Source of the DNA: Proteles cristata cristata
Lineage: Eukaryota; Chordata; Mammalia; Carnivora; Hyaenidae
Direction: 5' to 3'
Assembly (NCBI GenBank): GCA_017311185.1
Contig: JAESUZ010000127.1
Location: 930,001 to 994,000, forward strand
DNA length: 64,000 nt
Each line of letters begins with the position of its first letter. The stretch's first letter is position 1. Of the stretch, positions 55,067 to 64,000 are shown one piece after another. Both the position numbers and the translations under genes were made by a program. A model generated the notes under the pieces. It was given only the letters and a program-made list of their open reading frames with translations, did not search any database and was not told the origin of the DNA.

Positions 55067-55724
55067 AAAATGGAATCAGACTTAGAAATTATATATGTGA
55101 CAGAATCAGAAGACACAAAAATTAAAACTGTCATTATTACTGTAAACATTTATTTATACAAAGACATGAACAAAATGATGAGAAATGAAAAATATAGAAG
55201 ATAACCAAAAGGAATTTCTGCTCATAAAAACTGTAATATCTGAAATTAAAATAATAACAATGGTATAGACTAGAAACTGTAGAGTAAAAGATTACTAAAC
55301 ATGGCACTACATATTAACAAAATTATGAACAGAATAAAAACAGATACATAGAAAGAAAACAGCTTCAATGATCAGTTGGACAATAAAAGTAATCTCTGTA
55401 GCATGAATCTAAAATCTGTTACAGTTTCAAACCATGTTATGTTTTCAGATACTTTGTTAATAGAAAACCTTAATTTTTCATCGTAACAATAAAATAAATA
55501 TACCATATATACACTGAGTCATAATAAAAATATTAGGTGGACCAATAGCTAGGAAATAAATATTTTCAAAGAGAGTTGAGAATTAATTTTATCAAATGAC
55601 TTTCAGATATTACTATATGATTTGGTTTACTGTCCATTGGTAATTGAAAACATCCTTAATAATTCCATTATTTCCATTCTAAGATAGTTCATCTGTTTTG
55701 GTGAATGATCTTTTATTTTTGCTG
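55067..55724. other. Unique AT-rich sequence, nothing recognised
   Basis: No element or gene recognised. Confidence 0.4.
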
Positions 55725-55917
55725 TTATTGTTTTTATTTAATTTTAGAAAGAGAGACAACAGGAGCAGGGGAGATAGAGAGAGAGGGGCACAACGGATCT
55801 GAAGAGAGCTCTGTGCTGAGAGCAGAGTGCCCGAAGCAGTGTTTGAAATTACAAACCATGAGATCATGACCTGAGCCAAAGTCAGATGCTTAACTGACTG
55901 CATTGCCCAGGCACCCC
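55725..55917 (-). mobile_element. CAN SINE, minus strand, older subgroup
   Basis: Minus-strand GGGGTGCCTGGGCAATGCAG head (diverged A box), CTCAGGTCATGATCTCATGG, shortened core, AAATTAAATAAAAAC tail. Confidence 0.9.
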
Positions 55918-56739
55918 AGTAAATTATTGTTTAAACTAAAAGTTTAAGAATCCATCAATGGGATGTTTGCTAGTGAATTTTAGAGGAGATGGACACAAGC
56001 AAATACCTCTCAACAATTAATACATATAATACAAAAAAAGGTGGAGTGGGAATTATTAAATAATTAAGAAATTATAATAAATAATTGACAATAATCTAAG
56101 ATGAATCTGAAAACACTGAAAATACTGCTTTTAACTAATTTTGGTGGATTTACTTTTAAAGTCTGACCAGGCAGTCCAGCCCATATTTGTGTGGCTTCTT
56201 CCGATAATTTTTAGAATGACAGCTAAGCTAAAATAACTTTTAATTTACTGTTAGTTTTTAACAGACTAAAAGTTAAAGGTACTTGTTATGCAGAGAAATA
56301 ATTAAAACCTATGATTTACTTAAATGGACTAAAAGAGACTTCTCAGAGCAAAATGATGTTATACATAATTAAGTAAACTAAATTAAATAACATGTAACCC
56401 CTGAATTTGCAGCAGACTCAAATTACCACAAAGAGAACTATGAATTTCAATTTATGCTATCTTTCAAAATCTCCTAGGTAAAGTTTACAGGCTAAATAAA
56501 CAGCTAATGTGATTAAATGTACCAGAATGTTTGGTAATGAGGCCAGAGATCAAAACTAATCATACAAATTATGAACAGGAAAGAAAGTGGAGAGCAATGA
56601 TGATATTGAATATATAAAGAATTAAAAGCAAAATTACATGAACCGTGGTTTCAAGCATCGAGAAAAATAAGATCAGAAGAAGAAATATATACATAGTCTA
56701 TCCCCAGCCACTGATACACTTCATTTGCACTTATTCATA
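55918..56739. other. Unique AT-rich sequence, nothing recognised
   Basis: No element or gene recognised. Confidence 0.4.
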
Positions 56740-56850
56740 TTCATTCAGCTAACACTTATGTTATTGTACACTTACTGTGTGTACTTAATGTAATCAGAGC
56801 ACTTAATGAGCTAGATCCTGGGGATAGAAGCTTGAGCCTGAACTTTAAAA
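56740..56850 (-). mobile_element. L2 LINE 3' terminal fragment
   Basis: ATTCATTCAGCTAACACTTATG, TACACTTACTGTGTG and GATCCTGGGGATAGAAGC follow the antisense L2 terminus with small insertions. Confidence 0.55.
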
Positions 56851-57410
56851 AAACTCAGGTGATTGTTTTGTAACTCAGCTCATTTTCTCTAAGGACAAAT
56901 GTGTAAAAATTGTGTTAGGTTTCTCGCTATATCTTTCCGAAGCTAAGGTTTCTGTGAATTCCTCGCAGGCTATCTCAAGTCTTCAAGCACCTTGTAAGCA
57001 AATGTCACATTCTCCCTCATTAATCAGGGTATTTTTCCTTTGTTTGCTTCTACTTTTTCATCTCACCTGAGCTTATTGGTAACTTTTATAGCAATAGCTT
57101 GCAATTAAATTATTTTGTTTTAATGACTCATTAAATTGCATTATTGAGGAAGTAATGGTATTTGCCTCAACTCCATGAATGTTATATGCATTATGATCAC
57201 ATTTTATAAACAAGGAGAGTGTCTATAATTTTTATCTGAGGATATCATTGGAAAGAGGAACTTACTGAGTAGACAAAGTTTATTTGCCAATCCAACACAT
57301 TTGATTTAATATGGGATGTCTTTGCCAAATAATATTAGGGAAAGGAATGCCTGTCACTGGTAAGAACTGTAATATTAATATTTACTCTAAAAATATATTG
57401 TCCTATTTTC
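56851..57410. other. Unique sequence, nothing recognised
   Basis: No element or gene recognised. Confidence 0.4.
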
Positions 57411-57643
57411 CACACACATAATTACATTTTTAAAGTTTATTTGTTTATTTTGAGAGAGAAAGAGAACACAAGCAGGGGAGAGGCAGAGAGATAGAGAGAA
57501 TGAGAATCCCAAGCAAGCTCCACACTGGTGTAGCACAGAGCCTGATGTGGGGTCAATCTCATGAAATGTAAGATCATGATCTGAGCGGAGATCAAGAGTC
57601 CAACACGTAACTGACTTAGCCACCCAGGTGACCCACACATAAC
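57411..57643 (-). mobile_element. CAN SINE, minus strand, older subgroup
   Basis: Body about 57424-57633: minus-strand GGTCACCTGGGTGGCTAAG head, GATCATGATCTTACATT, shortened core, CT tract, AAATAAACAAATAAAC tail. CCACACACATAAT / CCCACACATAAC flank it. Confidence 0.9.
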
Positions 57644-58165
57644 AGAACAATGTATGAACTTCCTTCTTTGATTTTTGATTCATATATCACAAAATTTTTC
57701 TTGGTTTTAGCAAGAATACAATTTTTGAGAGTAGAAAATGTGATTGTCCAACTTAAAAACATAGTGCTAGTTCATTTCTTAAGCATTCCATAATCCTCAC
57801 CCCTCCAAAATGGGTAATCAACCCTACTATTCAATATCTTTACTTCCATTTTCATACACTCAAACAGATAATGTATAAAATGTTATTTAAAAAAAAACTT
57901 TGATATCCATGTCTTTTATTACTAATGAGGTTTAACCTTTCTTCAAATCTTTTTTGGCAACTGGTGTTTTCTTTTTCTATTAACTAACTGTTTACAACTT
58001 TTGTCTGTTCTTCTTGTGTTGTCTATCTTTTGTATTATTTATTTTTAGGATTTTATAATTCTTGATATCAATTACTGGCAGATTCTATCAGTTTAAATAC
58101 ATTATATATTAACATTAAATAAGAAATAAAATATATGAGAGAGGTATATGTATTTGTATACACAC

Positions 58166-58168
<3 letters not shown>
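57644..58168. other. Unique AT-rich sequence, nothing recognised
   Basis: No element or gene recognised. Confidence 0.4.

Positions 58169-58210
<42 letters not shown>
58169..58210. repeat. (TG)n microsatellite
   Basis: About 20 TG units, preceded by CACACATA so that a short palindrome CACACATATGTGTG forms at its left edge. Confidence 0.97.
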
Positions 58211-58211
<1 letters not shown>

Positions 58212-58330
58212 TAGGGTGAAGGTTAAAAAAGTCATTTGGTTTGTAACACCGTGCAGTCTTTCTATGCTACCATGAGTACTGACCTTAAATATCCAAAATT
58301 CTTTATATAAGTATAAATGTTCTTATATTT

Positions 58331-58528
58331 ATAATTGGTCTTTTTAAAAAATTTTTAAAAATTTAAAATTTTGAGAGAAAGAGAAAGCATGAGTGGGGGG
58401 AGGGAGATAGACTCCCAATCAGCCTCAGGCTCACCCCATGCTGGACCCTGAGATCACGACCTAAGCCGAGATCAAGAGTCAGACACTTCACTGACTGAGC
58501 CATCCAGACACCCCATAATGAGTCTTAA
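58331..58528 (-). mobile_element. CAN SINE, minus strand, shortened older copy
   Basis: Body 58345-58514: minus-strand GGGGTGTCTGGATGGCTCAG head, CTTGATCTCGGCTTAGGTCG, GATCTCAGGGTCC, then a shortened core and CT tract. Diverged TSD ATAATTGGTCTTTT / ATAATGAGTCTTAA. Confidence 0.88.
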
Positions 58529-59544
58529 TTTAAAATTTTCCCCTCCATCTAAAATTCTTTGCTGTTGGTAGTAAAATATTTGAAAACCATTATTGTGATT
58601 GACATAATGCTTCCAAATTAGAGGGACCTTAATATAATATTACAGTAGACCACCACTTTCTTATGATTTTTATCAACTTTCATTTGCAAACAATGTTGCT
58701 TTCATTTCTGTAAGAGATCAAATAGGTTTGTTGGATAATGCCCTAACATACATAGCACACATCAATTTTGCATGGGTTGGCAAAGAACATTTCCCTAAAC
58801 TTCAGAAAAGGTGGCTCCAGTATATTCGTATTTTTTTCTTATCTGGCTAGTATAATGTGAATTGTTCACCTTTCAAAATGTTTTATGAATCTATAAGCCT
58901 TTGACCTTTTTATTACATTTTTATTATTACACCATCTCACACAATTAAATTTCTATTGCCCTCCTGTCGATGATCTTCCTCACTCTGGTCATAAATCTTG
59001 CCCTGTTGAAATCTTCCTGTTACTGCTAACGTAGCACTGGAACTGATTCACTAATATTTATTTTCTTCGGAACACTTATCAATACTTTAAGATTCTGAGT
59101 CCTTTAATGAATTAAAATTTCCTTAGAATTCTATTTCTTTTGGTGTCAAAATGATGATCAATTTTCTGGTTCATTTTCCCCTACAATTTCTGAACTTAAA
59201 GATTGTAATAGTTCTCTTTCTGATATTTTAATCAAAGGTTGAAATGATTTCATTTTAGAGTAATCCATATTGAAAAAGTGCAATGTCCAATTTTCTATGA
59301 TGAAAGATTATTTTTTCATTTGAATGATTCCTTCTCTTGCTTTGCCTCACACAGTTAATACCTTACTTTGTTGCAATTGGTAGACATTTTTTTCCACCCT
59401 CAATTTTTATTGCCTACAGAAATGCTGGAATTCTGTTTTGCTTTGTTTTTCTTTTCTTAGTTCCTTAGTTGTACTATAATTCTTATTGTTCCATTAGGGA
59501 AAAACATTTTGGAATATTCAATTTAGAGTTTGTAAGCTATATTT
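58529..59544. other. Unique AT-rich sequence, nothing recognised
   Basis: No element or gene recognised. Confidence 0.4.
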
Positions 59545-59569
59545 TGTGTGTGTGTGTGTGTGTGTGTGT
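59545..59569. repeat. (TG)n microsatellite
   Basis: About 12 TG units, inside an otherwise unremarkable open frame (59469-59729). Confidence 0.95.
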
Positions 59570-62206
59570 AAACAGATTGTATACTATCCAGGGGAAAAAT
59601 AGAAACATTAATTTATCTAGCCACCATAGGCTTCAATTTCCAGTGGACATCTTACATATTCATGGTTTAATGATTCTAGTTAAAATCAGTATAAAACTAT
59701 TTAACTGCTCTGTATTTCAGAATCTTTGAAAGTCTGGGCTCAATCCACCTCTCCAACATTCCCACACTAAATGTTTTCTTAAACACTAGCATTTTCTCCA
59801 TGAATCAACTCATATCAATGTTTCAGGCTGAAATTGAACCCTCTCCAAGTTTTGGCCTCAGAAATTTTGCTCACAAATTTGATTTTTGTATACATTTACT
59901 AAAGGAAATAGTTCCTTAACACCCTAGAACTCTGGATCTTGTGCTCTGAGATTCCACCATGGTTGTTTTATTTTGCAATAAAATGTGTAATATGATCAAT
60001 AAATTTTACTGTAACTGATATTTTGCCTGACTGTCATCCCATGAGATTTCAAGTTATTTGCCAAGGTAGACTGTCTGTTAATTGTCTGTTTTTTTATAGG
60101 ATACCTTATTAATAGTTAGAACTTGATAGTGAGTATTCTTTAGAAGCTAAAGCAAATAGACATACATTTATAATTCCCAAGTAAACTCAACACTTTGGGC
60201 AAACAGAAAATTTCTGATAAACTCTAAAATAGCCTAGTTTATGATCAAACACTTTAATTTGGAAATGATACCACTTGCTTAAAATATTTGAACTAGAATG
60301 TTTTACTTATCAAATTTAGTTCTGCTGTTCTTAAGAGCAATAGGTATTTGTCATTCAGCTAAATGGGTGTATTTTTATTATGAACTCAGTGAACCCACTG
60401 AATCTTTTCTTCCTTACTAGTTATCTCATATAGCCCTGCACCTCCTTCTATTCTCTTTCTGATGGGGTAGTTAGAGTCATAAGTGTGAAGTGCACATATG
60501 TACCATGCACTAATTCTAATCTAATTATTTCTTTACGTGATTAAAAGGAAGGAAAACTTCTAGTTCTACCAGGCAAAGAGCAAGCATTGTTATCTCAACT
60601 GTTAATTCTTTTCTTCATACTTTTGGGACTACATGAGTTGACAGTTGAGTAGAAAAGGGCTGACTGATGATCAAATATAGAATGTAAACCTGTTATTAAG
60701 ATCCTCTAGTTGTGTTTCCCCATGACATACAAGACAATTGAGAAATATATTTGACTTAGAAGGCCATTTTCAAAGAAGTATGAGGAAGATTTAGCAAGGT
60801 AAAATTTTGTGAAGGTCAAATTCTACACAATGTTCTGCAAATGTATCCCAATTTGTTTTGATGGATTGCACCTGACAATTAATTAGGACCTTATGAATAA
60901 ACATTGAAAGGTAGATTTCATTAAAGAAAACGTGGTTCAGCCCTAAGAGCTCTATGCTTGTAGAATAATAACACAGGTTGAAACAGTTACAAGACACTTA
61001 ACTCACAAAACATTTCACATTCTATTTAAACTTCACTATGATAGTGCATACGTCAAGTGTTAACTGAAGGACATAATCCTTCAATGAAGCTTCTCAATTT
61101 TTTTGGTTTACCTTCTTTCTATAGTACTTTCCTTTATTCTCCTTCCACATATCTACTCCCATACTTATCTTAAATTCACTATCACCAGTAACTATACCAT
61201 CTCTCAAGTTTTAACTTTAATCACTGCACCACTGGGTGACTACCTCCTACACACTCGTACTTTAGGATCCGTCAAACCAATATATTTTAAATCTTTTGAA
61301 CCCTTCTAATTCATTAACCTAACTACTTTCATAAAACCAAACAACAACAACAAAAACCTTGATAGCTTCTCTCACTTACAATCTGTACCTGTACACATTG
61401 CAAATGAGTACTGAGGAACAAGGAGTTAAAAGAGTTGTTTTGTGATTGTTTTGCTTCCTTGGGAAGGGAAGGAAACTCCTTAGGGCAACAAAAGAAAGGA
61501 GAGTGGGGATCTAGGCTAGTTTCCTTGTCAACTGCATTTTCAGGTAAATACACTAATGATATTTATTAGAAAGAAGCCCATAATTATAGGATAATCCCTG
61601 AGTAGAGAGTTTATTTTACTAAAAAAGTTTCAAATTTCTAAGACATGGCTCATTGGATAAAGTCATATAAGCTATGCAATTGCCTACAATATAAAATATA
61701 GTTCATAACCCAAATATGTTTTATAATCTAAAATTCTGCCTGTTGTGTGAGGTGATCTGCAGACATAACTAGAGACTTCATTTATTATTCTGAGCTAGAC
61801 AGTAGTGTCTAATATGAGAAGACAGGCTCTAGGGAGCTGTCTTCAAAATCCCAAATCTCTCTAATTCTTCTGACCCTTTTAAATGACTTACTACCTGAAA
61901 TTATTAGCAAATCTTCATTTCTGTTTCATGTGATTCAATTATGTGAATCCTTTGATGTAGCTCATGCACTCAATGTTTTGCAGGAATCTTTCTTCACTTT
62001 AATTAGTATGTTTACTTTCTTAATTCCCAAACAACTATTTTGTACCTTTTCTTCAATCTTTCAACTTCTAACTCAAGAAAGAAAGCTGAAGTTTTTACTT
62101 CACACTTGATTAAGAACAGGGATATAATCAGTTGGGAGTTCCATAATCCTCCATATTCAAATTTACCAACCCAAATGCAAATGAAATTTTCCTCCTTTTC
62201 CTCCTC
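59570..62206. other. Unique AT-rich sequence, nothing recognised
   Basis: A 2.6-kb repeat-poor interval. Short frames at 60791-60997, 61103-61309 and 61329-61553 show no known domain. Confidence 0.4.
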
Positions 62207-62461
62207 TTAAAATGAATAATGCAGGGGTGCCTGGGTGGCTCAGTTGGTTGGGCGTCCTACTTCAGCTCAGGTCATGATGTCATGGTTTATGGGCTCGAGC
62301 CCTGGGTAGGGTTCTGTGCTAATAGCTAGCTCAGAGCCTGGAGGCTGTTTCAGATTCTGTGTCTCCCTGTCTCTCTGGCTCTCCCCTGCTCTCAGTCAAC
62401 TCTCTCTCTCTCTCTCTCAGAAATTAAATTAAAAAAATAACACATTAAAATGAATAATGCA
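62207..62461 (+). mobile_element. CAN SINE, plus strand
   Basis: Body 62224-62444: GGGGTGCCTGGGTGGCTCAG head, GGGCTCGAGCCCTG B box, core with an extra TAGC, CT tract, CAGAAATTAAATTAAAA tail. Perfect 17-bp TSD TTAAAATGAATAATGCA at 62207-62223 and 62445-62461. Confidence 0.96.
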
Positions 62462-62531
62462 TTTCTGAACTTGAAACTTGTCTGAGGCTAACTCCGCTAT
62501 GTGGTCCAGATCCAATACATTCTAATCACTT

Positions 62532-62672
62532 AAGAATTTTCATCCAGGAGCACCTGGGTTGTTATCGGTTGAGCTTCCAACTCCTGATTTCAGCTCAGGT
62601 CATGATCTCGTGATCTGTGACTTTGAACCTCATGTTCTTCTTTGTGCTGATAGCACGGAGTCTGCTTGGGAT

Positions 62673-62730
<58 letters not shown>

Positions 62731-62820
62731 CCTCTCTCTCTGTCTCCCCATCCCCCACTCACATGAAACTTCTCTTTCTCTCAAAATTAATAAACTTAAA
62801 AAAACAATAATTTTGATCCA
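62532..62820 (+). mobile_element. CAN SINE with (CT)n(CA)n expansion
   Basis: Body 62547-62805: GGAGCACCTGGGTTGTTATCGG head, CTCAGGTCATGATCTCGTG, core, then a compound CT/CA microsatellite at about 62672-62729, a second CT tract and TCAAAATTAATAAAC tail. TSD AAGAATTTTCATCCA / AATAATTTTGATCCA, two mismatches. Confidence 0.93.
62672..62729. repeat. (CT)n(CA)n compound microsatellite
   Basis: TCTCTC run passing directly into CACACA, with one GC interruption, within a SINE. Confidence 0.96.
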
Positions 62821-62939
62821 ACAATTACTACCATCTCTCAACTGCCTTTTCAAATTAATTCTCTACTTGGTCATTTTCAACAGTTAACAAGATGGTCTCT
62901 TTTTTTCCAGTGTGTTCTTACATTACTGGATGACGTCTC

Positions 62940-63930
62940 TTTAGTTGCTACTAAACCAGGTCTCTTGCAGAATTCCCAGATAGTTTTCCCAACCAATTTC
63001 CTCTAACCCCCCACCTCCATGTCTCCCCTTAATCCAGACCAATCCAACCTTTTACCACACTGCTCCACATTCAACACTGAAATCCATATTGCAAACTGTC
63101 CTCTGTTCATAGTGCTTGACCATTTAATAGCTTCTCACACAGGTGATCTTTCAATGACTCTTTGAAAAACTTGTTTCCTTTTGCTTTTGTGACAGTGCAA
63201 TCTGTCTTCTGTCCCTTTTCTGTTTCTCCTACTAAATAGTTTTTCAGCTTAATTTTAAAATTTGGAGTACCCCAAAGATCTTGCTTCTGCCCTCTTCATT
63301 TCTACACTTCTTTCTTCAGGTCCTTTCTTTTCATGTAGTCAATAAAATTAACATCGTACACATGAAGATGATTTTAGGCCTAAGCTCTAAGCTTGTATTT
63401 CAATGTGCAATTCACTTCCACATGAATTTCTATGAATATACTTAACTCATCCAAAGTCAAATTATTGTAGTTGACTTCCACTGAGTTCCTTTTTCTTCCC
63501 ATTAATCCTTACCAGTATTCACTCAATTGCTCAAGCTAACATCATGAATCCCTCACTTTCTTTCACCAAGGCCTTTACTCTTGCAGTTCTCCTTCTTTGA
63601 AATCTCCCCTGACCCCAACCCCAGCCTTAGATGGGCTAGAGATGCCTGCTCATTGTTATTTTCTCAGTCCATGTGTTAACTCTGTTGAGTGCTTTTTACT
63701 GATACCTCTATCTACCCTAAGGCTCCTTTCTTGTTAAAATTTCTTAAATTATCTATTTTACTTTCTCAAGAGAATTATCATTGTTAAAATTATCTTGTGT
63801 TTATTACATGTTTTTTTCTCTCTCCTTACTTGAACATAAGAAGCATCAGAGAAAGTATCTTGCTTATTTGGTACAGGGATATTGCCTAGCAAATATCTAT
63901 CATATAAAAATCAATTTGAAATGAATTGAT
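62940..63930 (+). mobile_element. L2 LINE 3' half, decayed
   Basis: Ordered landmarks: 'CCCCAAAGATCTTGC', 'GTACACATGAAGATGATTTTAGG', 'AACTCATCCAAAGTCAAATTATTG', 'TCTCCCCTGACCCCAACCCC' and the terminal type 'AAAGTATCTTGCTTATTTGG...ATTGCCTAGCAAAT'. About 1 kb, no intact ORF. Confidence 0.55.
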
Positions 63931-64000
63931 ATATTGCCAGGTAACCTAAGTCTGATTCATAGCTCCACCAGTCAGTAGGTTTTTGACTTGCTTCATGTTA

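Noticed and set aside
1..64000. CRISPR array or other prokaryotic defence system
   Set aside because: Dispersed repeats are SINEs on both strands with irregular spacing and TSDs; there are no regular short repeats with unique spacers, no operons and no ribosome binding sites.

Overview
The window is AT-rich carnivoran, almost certainly felid, nuclear DNA. The evidence is about 40 copies of a tRNA-Lys-derived CAN SINE with the felid body plan: tRNA-like head with A and B boxes, 'GGCTCTGTGCTGAC' core, CT-rich stretch and AATAAA-type A tail. Fragments of carnivore L1 3' ends lie among them. I find no supportable host protein-coding exon, structural RNA gene, CRISPR array or operon-like layout. 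The longest open frames are about 100-145 codons; most lie inside SINEs or AT-rich sequence and look like chance or repeat shadows. The window reads as intergenic sequence or the inside of a very large intron.

Layout. 1-9 kb: SINEs on both strands, a (CA)n tract, AT-rich low-complexity blocks, decayed L2 pieces and an MLT1-like MaLR LTR near 7.3 kb. 9-17 kb: a rearranged L1 3' end with an expanded (TG)n, an LTR inserted into a MIR (14.3-14.7 kb), and a cluster of SINEs with two nested pairs (15.1-15.5 and 16.6-17.0 kb). 17-29 kb: long decayed L2 copies on both strands, a MER5-like DNA transposon remnant, and an L1 3' end split by a SINE (24 kb). 28.7-29.9 kb: an old L1 3' UTR split by a younger 5'-truncated L1 that keeps a broken C-terminal ORF2. 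31-36 kb: SINEs, MIR, L2 and a second MaLR-like LTR. 36.1-44.5 kb: a SINE-free stretch holding a possible unidentified processed pseudogene, faint L2/MIR traces and an old L1 end. 44.5-58.5 kb: SINE-dense again, with a nested pair (45.3-45.8 kb), a 1.2 kb L2 split by a SINE, a near-perfect 27-bp-stem hairpin at 50.05 kb, and a hAT-like element split by a SINE. 58.5-64 kb: mostly unique AT-rich sequence, two SINEs and a terminal L2.

The content is best read as layers of insertions. L2, MIR, MER5 and MaLR copies form the oldest substrate and old L1s lie above them. SINEs ending 'CTCAAAAATAAATAAA' come next. The youngest layer is a SINE subgroup with a 'CCTAGAAATAAATAAA' 3' junction and mostly perfect 16-20 bp target-site duplications. 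In all three SINE-in-SINE nests the inner copy is of this young type. Repeat family names come from recognition of motifs by eye; no database search was run.
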